Assembly (NCBI GenBank): GCA_031431195.1
Contig: JANPCU010000011.1
Span: forward strand, 1 to 64,000
Origin: TH-plancto1 sp031431195
GTDB lineage: Bacteria > Planctomycetota > Planctomycetia > Planctomycetales > Planctomycetaceae
Direction of reading: 5' to 3'
Length of the DNA: 64,000 nt
Below are positions 25,730 through 33,674 of the stretch, piece after piece. The notes below the pieces were generated by a model. The model saw only the letters and a list, made by a program, of their open reading frames with translations. It ran no database searches and had not been told where the DNA came from. The translations under genes were made by a program, and so were the position numbers. Each line of letters begins with the position of its first letter. The first letter of the stretch is position 1.

Positions 25730-28621
25730 TCAGCCAGCCTGACGCTTGCGGCGGGTCCGGGCTTTCTCGATAGGCAGGTGGGGGTCCGGGATCACGGAAT
25801 CAGAGCTGGCGGAATCATCTTCGCGGCGGATCTGCAACTCCACCAGCTCAGGAACAGACGCTGGTTCGCTCTCCACGATGGCCGCAGCTGCGAGGGCGGC
25901 AAGACGCTGTTCCTCGCGCACTTGATCCTCGACACGTTTGCCCAGTGTGCCACGCATCATCACGGGCAGCATGACCACATCTCCCACGTATGCAGCAGCG
26001 ATGAGAGCGGCCATGAGCCACCCGAACCGGCTGATCATGACCAGTTCGCAGGGATACAGCACGAGCATCGCCAGAGAGACACCCGCAGTGGTCTGGAGCA
26101 TCGCCGGTCCGCAGTCGACCATGCACTGCACGATCGCCTCATCCCGACTCAAGCCACGTTCGAGACCTTTGCGGAACCAGTTCATCAGATGCAGACACGA
26201 ATCGACGGCGATTCCGAGCGCGACGGACGCAGTGATCATCATGCCGATATCAATCCGCGTTCCCGCCCAACACACAATTCCGAAGACAGCGGTAATGGGT
26301 AGCACGTTGGGGATCATGCACAAGGCCCCCGAGATGACATCCCTCACCGCAAACATCATCACGGCAGCAATGGTCAGAAAGGCCACAGCGAAGCTCTGAA
26401 TCAGGCTGTCCAGGAGAGCCTGTTGAGTCCGCATAAAGAGCGGGACCGTACCTGTCACGACATGACTGACACCGGCATGATTCTGGGTGACCTCGCGAAC
26501 AACCTGATCAAAATCGACAGTGAGAGTGGAGAAGTCCACATCGGCCAGGGCGGGCACTTGGGCGGTGATTCGCCAGAGTTCATCGCCCTCAGAATTCAAC
26601 ATGTGGTCGCCGGGCTGGAGTAAGTCCTCAGCCACGGGAGCGACCGCGATGAACGACCGAATGTCCGCCGAAGTGGAGGACCTGATTTGCTTCTCCGTCT
26701 CCGAGGACCGGCGGTTGTACATGATCTTTTCACGAGTTCCGGCGGTCGAGGCCGGAGCCTCACGAGTGGGCTGGAAGTCCGGCAGGCAGACAGCTCCGGT
26801 CACCAATGAATGTTGACGAATGTCATCCGCAATCTGGCGGACGACCTCCACTCGCTCCAGGAATCGCAACGACTTCTGACTGTCGCGATCGAACTTGACC
26901 ACGGTCTCTACCGACGAGATACCCGCCAGATTCTCTTCGATAAACCGGAAGTCGCGGATCAAGCGCGTGTCGTCCGCGAAGTTGCGAATGATGCGAGTCT
27001 CAGTCTCGAAGTAGATCAGTCCCGCCGTGGCCGCCAGGCAGATCACCCAAGAGGCCACATAGACGGGTCGCGAGTTTTTGATCAGGAGACGACTAAAGAC
27101 CAGCCAGCGCCGGACATCGCTCTCGGGCTGCTTGACCCCCTTCGTGGGAAACAGCTTCAGTAGGGCGGGCAGCACGACGAGGACCATGAACAGGCTGAGT
27201 GCCGATCCCAGGGACGAGTACAGACCAAAGTCGCGAACGGGAGCGAGTGAACTGGTCATTAATGACAGCAGGCCGAGAACGGTCGTGCAGACCGAGTTGA
27301 AACAGGGCATGAGTGCCATTTTGGTGGCTCGGTCGACGGCACCGTCCGGGTTTTCCAGAGTGGCGTGGCTGATGTAGTTGGCGACATGGATCGCCCCCGA
27401 GAGTGCGACCACCATGATGAACGTCGGCAGCACCACGAGTACCATGCTCATGGACGCACCCGTCATGGGGACCAGCGCGGTCGCGACAAACGCTCCATAA
27501 TAGGATACGCCCAGGACGAACAAGGCGAGCTTAATACTGCGTAGCGACACGATCGCCAAGAGCATTCCGACCAGAGCGGAGAGCAGCATCACCGAGCGCT
27601 CATGGAACTTCCACAAGGGAGCCGCTGGGTTCCAAGCAGCCCGATTGACTGAACTGTTCAGTTCGATGGTCGAGAGCGAACCTCCGCCGAGGACCAGCTC
27701 CTCTGCGGAGATGCCGACCTGCGAAGCGGCCTGTTGAATCGCGGCGACAGTCGCTACGGGGTCGGCCTTGCCCGCTTCCGAAAGCGTTGCCGCAATCGTC
27801 ACCGGAGAACCGGGGGCGAGGAAGCTGTCATCAACCAGCACGCGGCCTTGTGGCTCCTTGTCGGTGGCAATCCCACGCAGGTCTTGAGCAATCGTCATGA
27901 CCTTGGCCACGCGCGAGTCTTTGACGGAGAAATCTTTCCAGGAGAGTTCGAAGTCAAAGGGGGGGATCACGAGCGGCTGGAGAGCGACGGCTTCAGATGC
28001 CTCAGCTGTCTCGGCATCTGTGGACTCTGTGTCTTCGGTGTCCGACTCTTCCGCGTCCGCTGATTGTCCAGTGGTGACGAGGGGCTCAAACACTCCGACA
28101 TCGAGTCCCAGCTCCCCGTGCAGTCGTTGTTGCAGTTGGGCGATCGTCCGGTCGCGCTGTTCGCGTCCCGCGTCTGTCAAGCGGACCTTAATCCGGCCCA
28201 TGCCCAGGAGTGTCCCCTGCATCCGTGTGACAGCTTCATCTTGGGGAACTCCGTATCCCACCATCCGGGTCAAGACATCGCGAGTCGAGACCACGGAAGC
28301 CACATACGGAATCCCTCCCCGACGCAGTCCATCGGCATCGACATGACCGAGCAGTTTGGCGGATAGCTGCTCACAGCGGGGGTCATCGATGGTGCTGCCT
28401 TGCCAGGTGATAACGATCCGGTCTTCCTCGGGAAAGTGGTCCCGATACCAGTGGAACACCGTCGCTTCCGCATCGTTTGCTGGCAGCCAGGACTCGACAT
28501 TATTGTCGAGTTTGAGATTCCGGATGCCCATCACCAGCACCGGCACGGCAAACGCCAGCAGGGCTGCCACCAGAATCGCTCGACCCATGCGGGTGCCGCG
28601 TGAAGGGGGAGTCGTCGTCAT
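25730..28621 (-). CDS. RND-superfamily (MMPL-type) exporter
   Basis: The product of 963 residues (999 from an alternative start at 28729) is a multi-pass inner-membrane protein. It has an N-terminal helix (ILVAALLAFAVPVLVMGI), a long periplasmic loop starting NLKLDNNVESWLP, a block of five or six helices (around IVSLRSIKLALFVLGV to ALLKLFP), a second loop and a second helix block with ALGIAVDSCLHLMNWFRKG. This duplicated plan with SSD-like helix blocks is that of MMPL/RND exporters of lipids or hopanoid-like molecules. A charged C-terminal tail follows. An acidic stretch rich in Glu, Thr and Ser sits in loop 1. No membrane-fusion partner is nearby. Confidence 0.9.
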   Translation of the reverse strand: MTTTPPSRGTRMGRAILVAALLAFAVPVLVMGIRNLKLDNNVESWLPANDAEATVFHWYRDHFPEEDRIVITWQGSTIDDPRCEQLSAKLLGHVDADGLRRGGIPYVASVVSTRDVLTRMVGYGVPQDEAVTRMQGTLLGMGRIKVRLTDAGREQRDRTIAQLQQRLHGELGLDVGVFEPLVTTGQSADAEESDTEDTESTDAETAEASEAVALQPLVIPPFDFELSWKDFSVKDSRVAKVMTIAQDLRGIATDKEPQGRVLVDDSFLAPGSPVTIAATLSEAGKADPVATVAAIQQAASQVGISAEELVLGGGSLSTIELNSSVNRAAWNPAAPLWKFHERSVMLLSALVGMLLAIVSLRSIKLALFVLGVSYYGAFVATALVPMTGASMSMVLVVLPTFIMVVALSGAIHVANYISHATLENPDGAVDRATKMALMPCFNSVCTTVLGLLSLMTSSLAPVRDFGLYSSLGSALSLFMVLVVLPALLKLFPTKGVKQPESDVRRWLVFSRLLIKNSRPVYVASWVICLAATAGLIYFETETRIIRNFADDTRLIRDFRFIEENLAGISSVETVVKFDRDSQKSLRFLERVEVVRQIADDIRQHSLVTGAVCLPDFQPTREAPASTAGTREKIMYNRRSSETEKQIRSSTSADIRSFIAVAPVAEDLLQPGDHMLNSEGDELWRITAQVPALADVDFSTLTVDFDQVVREVTQNHAGVSHVVTGTVPLFMRTQQALLDSLIQSFAVAFLTIAAVMMFAVRDVISGALCMIPNVLPITAVFGIVCWAGTRIDIGMMITASVALGIAVDSCLHLMNWFRKGLERGLSRDEAIVQCMVDCGPAMLQTTAGVSLAMLVLYPCELVMISRFGWLMAALIAAAYVGDVVMLPVMMRGTLGKRVEDQVREEQRLAALAAAAIVESEPASVPELVELQIRREDDSASSDSVIPDPHLPIEKARTRRKRQAG

Positions 28622-28944
28622 AGAGATGTACGCCGAGAGAAGCTTTGGACTGACGTGACAGGGGAGCCGGAGCCGAGACCGTGTCGCGGCGCACTCCCTC
28701 CCTGATGCGTTCTCTGGAGTCATCGTCATCTCGGTTCGATGCGAATGATCGATTGGAGTGATCTTCCGGGCGCAAATATCCGGTCGGGTTTGTAAGACCG
28801 GTCAGGTAAAGTGGGAGTAGGGAGTCGGAAGTCGGAAGTCGTAAGTCGGAGGAGGGGCTAGGAGACAGGGAGCATGCATCGCCGTGGATGATGTTCTGAT
28901 GAACGCCCACACCGGCAGGCTCAGGTCGTCCCCACTCCCGATCA

Positions 28945-29021
28945 GGCGAGCCGGGTGGCGTCAGCCCCTGGACCGAACCGCCGCACACCGGAATCCGGGG
29001 GCCGACGCCACCCGGCTCGCC
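28945..29021. repeat. Palindromic repeat (GGCGAGCCGGGTGGCGTC family)
   Basis: Arms at 28945-28971 and 28994-29021 (GGCGAGCCGGGTGGCGTC against GACGCCACCCGGCTCGCC, plus the CCCCTGG and CCGGGGG blocks) form a nearly perfect hairpin. Just upstream, at about 28811-28855, is a tandem stretch of AGTCGGA units. Both lie in the gap between the exporter and the Sua5-type gene. Confidence 0.75.
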
Positions 29022-29111
29022 AGTTCGGCTTGCGACGAGAGCCACAGAATCCCCTTGGCCCTTACACCCATTTCATCAAGCCAGACTTGGAGCAGTTCCT
29101 CGATTCACTCG

Positions 29112-30086
29112 TCACTCGAGGTCGGCTCGATACGCCGCTCTGTGCAAGCGGTCGTTGATCGCTCGCCCGAGTCCCTCGTGCGGGAATTCTTCAGTCACAA
29201 TCCCATCCAGATGCTGGGCATCCAGGCGACGCAGCGCGGCAAACAGTGCCGCAGCGGCGTGTGCCAGATGGCCACTCGGGGAGAGGATCTCGATGGCGGC
29301 ATAGCGTTCCGGATGGGGGCAATGCCGAAACGCGAGGACTCCTTGTCGCCCGGCGGGAGGTTCATCCTCGAGGTTGCCGATGGAAACGGGTGTCACCGGA
29401 GCGTAGTGCTGCGGCAAGCTCCCGGGGGCCAGCTGGGCCTGCTTCGTTTTAGAGGAATTGGCCTCTGGGCAGACGACCGGTCCGATGACACTCTCGATCG
29501 CTTCGAGCGTGACTCCACCGGGGCGGAGCAGCGTGGGAGGGCCAGACGTGGGAATCACCAGAACGGTCGATTCGACCCCAATCTCGCACGGGCCCCCATC
29601 GAGAATCCATTCGATGCGAGCCCCTAGCTGGTTGGCCACATGGGCCGCCGTGGTGGGACTGACACGACCGAAGAGGTTCGCGCTCGGCGCGGCCACGGGG
29701 AGGCCGACTTGGCGAAGTAGCTCGAGGGCAAGAGGATGACTCGGGATGCGAATCGCGACGGAGGACAGCCCCGATGTCACGAGGTCGGGGATGCACGCCG
29801 CTTTGGGCAGGACCATTGTCAGCGGGCCGGGCCAGAACTCGCGGGCCAGTCGCTCGGCCAGTGGCGGAAATTCGGTGACCAGTTCTCGTGCGGTAGCGAG
29901 ATCGGGCACATGCACAATCAACGGGTCAAAGGTCGGCCGCCCTTTCGCCTCGAAGATGCGGGCCACGGTCTCCGGCCACAGCGCGACGCCCCCCAGACCG
30001 TAAACGGTCTCCGTGGCAAAGGCCACCAACTCGCCCCCTTGCAGCGCCCCCGCTGCGATGGAAACATCTGAAATCACCCGTGCCAT
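29112..30086 (-). CDS. L-threonylcarbamoyladenylate synthase (Sua5/YrdC family)
   Basis: The 324-residue product makes threonylcarbamoyl-AMP for the t6A modification of ANN-decoding tRNAs. The YrdC domain is clear: ALQGGELVAFATETVYGLGG, IFEAKGRPTFDPLIVHV, FWPGPLTMVLPK, VAIRIPSHPLALELLR, PVAAPSANLFGRVSPTTAAHV and ESTVLVIP. A C-terminal Sua5 domain follows (APGSLPQHYAPVTPV and onward), so it is the long Sua5 form rather than the short TsaC. ATG 30086 (MARVISDVSIAAG) fits better than the longer start at 30137. Confidence 0.95.
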   Translation of the reverse strand: MARVISDVSIAAGALQGGELVAFATETVYGLGGVALWPETVARIFEAKGRPTFDPLIVHVPDLATARELVTEFPPLAERLAREFWPGPLTMVLPKAACIPDLVTSGLSSVAIRIPSHPLALELLRQVGLPVAAPSANLFGRVSPTTAAHVANQLGARIEWILDGGPCEIGVESTVLVIPTSGPPTLLRPGGVTLEAIESVIGPVVCPEANSSKTKQAQLAPGSLPQHYAPVTPVSIGNLEDEPPAGRQGVLAFRHCPHPERYAAIEILSPSGHLAHAAAALFAALRRLDAQHLDGIVTEEFPHEGLGRAINDRLHRAAYRADLE

Positions 30087-30203
30087 GCCGCTTGTGCCTC
30101 CATACCAATGAGAACAGGACGCGGCAGCCGAAGCCACTCGCGTCCTGTTCAGATGAGTCTATCGAACGATTCAACAGAAGTCTGGTCTGCCTGCTCGTTC
30201 CCC

Positions 30204-31073
30204 TCAGTTAATCGGCTGGAGGTTTAGGTTCTCTGCTTTTTCCAAAGGAGCCCCGGGAGCAACATCCACTGCGGGCGCGGGTGCTGGCTCAACGATAGGG
30301 GGCTCAGGTGCTGCCTGGGCTGGGGGCTGCGGTGCGACTTCCGGGGCCATATTCGGCTGTTCGGGAATCGGTTGGCTCTCGATGACCCGGTCCTGGATCA
30401 CTTGCTCTCCCGATCCGGAGTGTGCTTGTCCCTGGCAATGGGGACAGCCACCAGCCACTTGACCACGGCAATGCTGACAGCTGTGGGCCTGTCCCTGGCA
30501 AAATTCGCGATGCCACTGGGAAGGAACCGGAGTCGGGGGAATCATCCCCTGACGAGCTTGCCAGCGGGGTGCTGCCTGGTAGTAGTAACCGAGTTGGGTG
30601 GTATCGGTCGGCATATAGACGGAGACCGGGCGAGGTCCACCGACTCCGGCAGCGCCTTGTTGTCCGGTCCAGGAATCGGGGTAGCCCTTCAAGTAAGCCA
30701 CCTGCTGCGGGTGAGGAGTGTGCATTTTTCCGGGAGGGGCGTACCCATAGTCCGGTGAGTGCGTACACATCCCGCGGGGGTTAAACCAGTCGAGGAACTG
30801 ATACACGTAACCATTACGACGCATCCGGCCATAGCCACAGTAGCCCGATCCGCAATGAGAGCGGCATGGTCGTCCCGGCTGGCAACTCGGGCAACCGGAA
30901 ACGGCATGGCCCGAGGAATGGCTCCCGCCAGACATCGACTGTCCCGGGACTTGATCGCAGATGCGAACGATGCCCTCGGAGTCCTCAGCGAATGATTGTC
31001 CCGCCAGCGAGGCGAGACCGGCCAAGGCACCCACAGCAATGAGGGCCAACTTCCACGGCATGGAACGCACCAT
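30204..31073 (-). CDS. Secreted Cys/His-rich and Pro-rich protein, unknown function
   Basis: The 289-residue product has a signal peptide (MVRSMPWKLALIAVGALAG, cleavage near SFA/EDS). Several cysteine-histidine clusters follow: GCPSCQPGRPCRSHC, then later CQGQAHSCQHC and GCPHCQGQAH. A middle region has PRGMCTHSPDYGYAPPGKM and HPQQVAYLKGYPDSW. The last 70 residues are a Pro/Ala/Glu-rich low-complexity tail. The clusters could bind metal or form disulphides. It is the last of three same-strand exported-protein genes (32761 to 30204). A good AGGAAG sits before the ATG. Not a recognised domain. Confidence 0.75.
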   Translation of the reverse strand: MVRSMPWKLALIAVGALAGLASLAGQSFAEDSEGIVRICDQVPGQSMSGGSHSSGHAVSGCPSCQPGRPCRSHCGSGYCGYGRMRRNGYVYQFLDWFNPRGMCTHSPDYGYAPPGKMHTPHPQQVAYLKGYPDSWTGQQGAAGVGGPRPVSVYMPTDTTQLGYYYQAAPRWQARQGMIPPTPVPSQWHREFCQGQAHSCQHCRGQVAGGCPHCQGQAHSGSGEQVIQDRVIESQPIPEQPNMAPEVAPQPPAQAAPEPPIVEPAPAPAVDVAPGAPLEKAENLNLQPIN

Positions 31074-31239
31074 GATTGCGACTTCCTGTCTGGGCTGGCG
31101 GGGGCCAGCGTCTGGGCGTGTCAGGGGTTCGGCCACCGTGCCTCACTCCCCAGGGAATTCTCAGTCACTCTGTCATCGGCGGTGACGCCTACTCACCCTT
31201 GATCGAATCCCGGTGCGGGAGTCCGTCACGAGCGAATTG

Positions 31240-31962
31240 CTACGGCTGTACCGGCATAGCCTGAACTTGGCTCTGGCCGTAAGCCTGAGCCTGTGACGGG
31301 CTCACCGGATGCGAGATCGGTGTCAGACGACTGGATGGCATACCCCAGCCATAGTTGTACGTGTGATTGACGTTCGGAGCGATCGGGATGGCGACCGGTC
31401 CGGCGTAGCCTTGAGCGGCATAGACCTGACCATCACGACCATCGAAGTGCTCGGGATTGACGGGATAAACCATCGAGTAGAAGCCCAACGGAGGAGTTCC
31501 GTGGCCACAGTTTCCACTGGGGATGAAGTAGCCGAACTTGCATCGAGCCCAACCCGCTTTCTCGCGACAGTCCGCCTGCAAGTTAGAGCGAAAGACGTGG
31601 GACTGCTGGTGCGAACGCATCCGGTAGGACATGCGCTGGCCATACATCCAGCTGCTAAAGGCTCCTCGGCAAGACCAGCCCCGGCTGCAATATTCGGGCT
31701 CGCAGTCATAGGCACCTGGGGGGGGGCAATTCTGCGACTCCACAGACTCGCTGTTCACTGGGTGAATGAGCGGCTGTGGCGATTGTCCACGAGCCACCTC
31801 GCCCGAGGACGAACTCCGGACGTGAACCACGCCCGTTGGATTCGCTTTCAGACGGATCACCGCCTCGGCTTCTTCCGCAGCAGCCACCGAGGTGAAGGCA
31901 GCTGTGACGAGCAACCCGGCATATGCCAGAGAGATGCTTCGCTGGAGTGAGAACTTGATCAT
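31240..31962 (-). CDS. Secreted Cys-rich protein with Tyr/Gly-rich end, unknown function
   Basis: The 240-residue product has a signal peptide (MIKFSLQRSISLAYAGLLVT, cleavage near VAA/AEE) and a central cysteine-rich segment (NCPPPGAYDCEPEYCSRGW, SCRGAF, DCREKAGWARCKFGYF, GNCGHGTPPLGFY). Its end is rich in Tyr, Asn and Gln. The core with KxGYFxPxGxCGHGxPPxGxY appears in other planctomycete exported proteins as I recall them, without assigned function. It lies 166 bases upstream of the Cys/His-rich gene on the same strand and probably shares its role in the envelope. Confidence 0.72.
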   Translation of the reverse strand: MIKFSLQRSISLAYAGLLVTAAFTSVAAAEEAEAVIRLKANPTGVVHVRSSSSGEVARGQSPQPLIHPVNSESVESQNCPPPGAYDCEPEYCSRGWSCRGAFSSWMYGQRMSYRMRSHQQSHVFRSNLQADCREKAGWARCKFGYFIPSGNCGHGTPPLGFYSMVYPVNPEHFDGRDGQVYAAQGYAGPVAIPIAPNVNHTYNYGWGMPSSRLTPISHPVSPSQAQAYGQSQVQAMPVQP

Positions 31963-32227
31963 CTCAAACTTCCTGAGTCTCAAGACGAGGGCCACCCCTG
32001 GGATCCCGGACAGAACTCACTGTCAGGGATGGATTGGCCGGGTCTCCGCAGGCCGAAACTGGCAGCCGCCCGGATGCGGACATCCTCCGGGACAGGCAGC
32101 ACCCACTCCCCACGGGAGTCGGCAGCAATGACGTGTGGGTCGGACTGGCGAGTTCCCCGTGCTCAGTGATCCGACGAACAGTGCCGACGGAATCACTCTT
32201 GACGGAGAGGACACGAGCCCCCTGGAA

Positions 32228-32761
32228 TCAGTAGGACTTGGGAGGAGAGAAGCCGGAGAACAGCCTGTGCTGCGAGTGGTATTTGACCCGCACTTCCGTA
32301 CCCTGCAGCTTCCACTGCTCGTGCTGTCGCACCCCAAACGGTGTCAAGATCCAGCTTCCCTTGACCTTGTAGTAGAACGGGCCATACATCGAGTGGTACT
32401 TGTGAGGGTACAGCAACTCGTGCGGGGCGAATGCCTGGTTGGTGATGATCGTACCACCGGTCCACTCCGGCACATTCTGAATCGGTGATGGATACAGCGA
32501 AGCGTTCAGCTGGGGATACCGCCCGACGTTCACACCGTGGGGGTTAAGAGCAGGTGTGCCCTGTGTCACCCCTTGGTAGGCAGTGGGCCCCACTTCATGG
32601 CCCACGGTCTGGATCGCACCGACAGGGCGGGAGCGGTAGGTCGACATCGAGACTCGACCTTCCTCCGGGCTCAAGGTCGGTGGCGCGGCAACCGCCGTCT
32701 GGATCAGTGACACGGCACATAGAATGGCCGCACTGGTCATCGTTAAAGGAATTCGAGACAT
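32228..32761 (-). CDS. Secreted protein of unknown function, first of the three-gene set
   Basis: The 177-residue product starts with a signal peptide (MSRIPLTMTSAAILCAVSLI, cleavage near AVA/APP). The mature part has LYPSPIQNVPEWTGGTIIT, HELLYPHKYHSMYGPFYYKV, KGSWILTPFGVRQHEQWKL and GTEVRVKYHS, a Tyr/Trp-rich beta-like sequence I cannot assign to a Pfam family. A purine-rich GGGAGGGG precedes the start. With the genes at 31240 and 30204 it makes a same-strand run of exported proteins spaced by 166-265 bases. Confidence 0.7.
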   Translation of the reverse strand: MSRIPLTMTSAAILCAVSLIQTAVAAPPTLSPEEGRVSMSTYRSRPVGAIQTVGHEVGPTAYQGVTQGTPALNPHGVNVGRYPQLNASLYPSPIQNVPEWTGGTIITNQAFAPHELLYPHKYHSMYGPFYYKVKGSWILTPFGVRQHEQWKLQGTEVRVKYHSQHRLFSGFSPPKSY

Positions 32762-33199
32762 TGCCCCCCCTCCCTGGGTCTTTGTCGAGTGACTGGGCCG
32801 CCCAAGCGACCACGACTCATTTAAGGTGTCTGTTTCTGCCAACGCACTCCGTGAAGAGTGTCACCGGCGAAAACCCAAGCCGTCAGCTGGCCTGGAAAAC
32901 CTCATCGCTGGATAGAAATTCGGCTGGTAACGATAGCAGCGATCAATCATTCAGTGACCAGCTGGCAGGAATGCTCTATTTTTCCGAAGATGAGTATCTA
33001 CAAGGGGTTGTGTCAGTGGGAGAGCTTCCGGAATCCGTATAATCGTTACAGCCCGCAAAGTCTTCCACCGCGACGGGGGGCGCCCCCCTCACAATTCCCC
33101 CGCGAAGACTTTCGACGGGGGGCTGCCGTCGCACTTCTTCGCCTCCCAGTGGCCGAGGAGCGAGAACCTGCGGGCATTCGCGACCATCCTCGTTGGCCC
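32762..33199. other. Repeat-bearing gap, no gene seen
   Basis: An imperfect hairpin repeat lies at about 33055-33116 (GCAAAGTCTTCCACCGCGAC with CGCGAAGACTTTCG). A short tandem array of CCCTCAA units runs from about 33196 to 33222 into the end of the DUF971 gene; a similar array occurs at about 44865-44898. A TATAAT at 33038-33043 has no matching -35 box. Confidence 0.5.
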
Positions 33200-33529
33200 T
33201 CAACCCTCAACCCTCAACCCTTCCAGCTGATCCAGCGGCAGTTTCGATAAGTATTCCCATGTATAAATTCCCGTGTCGTGCCCGTCCGACCAGCTGATCT
33301 TCAGGGCATAATTGCCGCTGTACTTCATGGCTGCGGGGGCGACATCCTCGGGCACTGTCAACGGATTGACGATCCGCTCCCCGGTCATTTCATCCACACA
33401 AGCGGCACACGGGCACAACAGCCGCAAATCGCGAAATGCGATGCGAACTTGTGCAGCAGTCGGCCACTCGATTTCGAACAGCTGGGATTCGCGGAGGGCA
33501 CGTAGAGTGGTGGGAACGGTCGAGGTCAT
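33200..33529 (-). CDS. DUF971-domain protein
   Basis: The 109-residue product is one DUF971 domain (related to the N-terminal region of gamma-butyrobetaine hydroxylases): LFEIEWPTAAQVRIAFRDLR, then LCPCAACVDEMTGERIV and KISWSDGHDTGIYTWEYL. The CPCAxC motif and the SDGH-x-G-I-Y block are diagnostic. Some family members act in iron-sulphur protein biogenesis near Mrp/ApbC; that role is not shown here. An upstream in-frame Met at 33562 would add 11 residues. It is divergent from mutL, 145 bases away. Confidence 0.88.
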   Translation of the reverse strand: MTSTVPTTLRALRESQLFEIEWPTAAQVRIAFRDLRLLCPCAACVDEMTGERIVNPLTVPEDVAPAAMKYSGNYALKISWSDGHDTGIYTWEYLSKLPLDQLEGLRVEG

Positions 33530-33674
33530 GGGGATGCCTAGGGAAGGAGTGTGATGGGGCATGCTAGCCCCCACGCTCGGCAACCTCAATCGGGAGTCAC
33601 TGTCTCACTCCCGCTTCGGCTCGCTCAGGGGTAAACTATTATCAGACCTAACTTCCTCACGATGAACGGATGCC

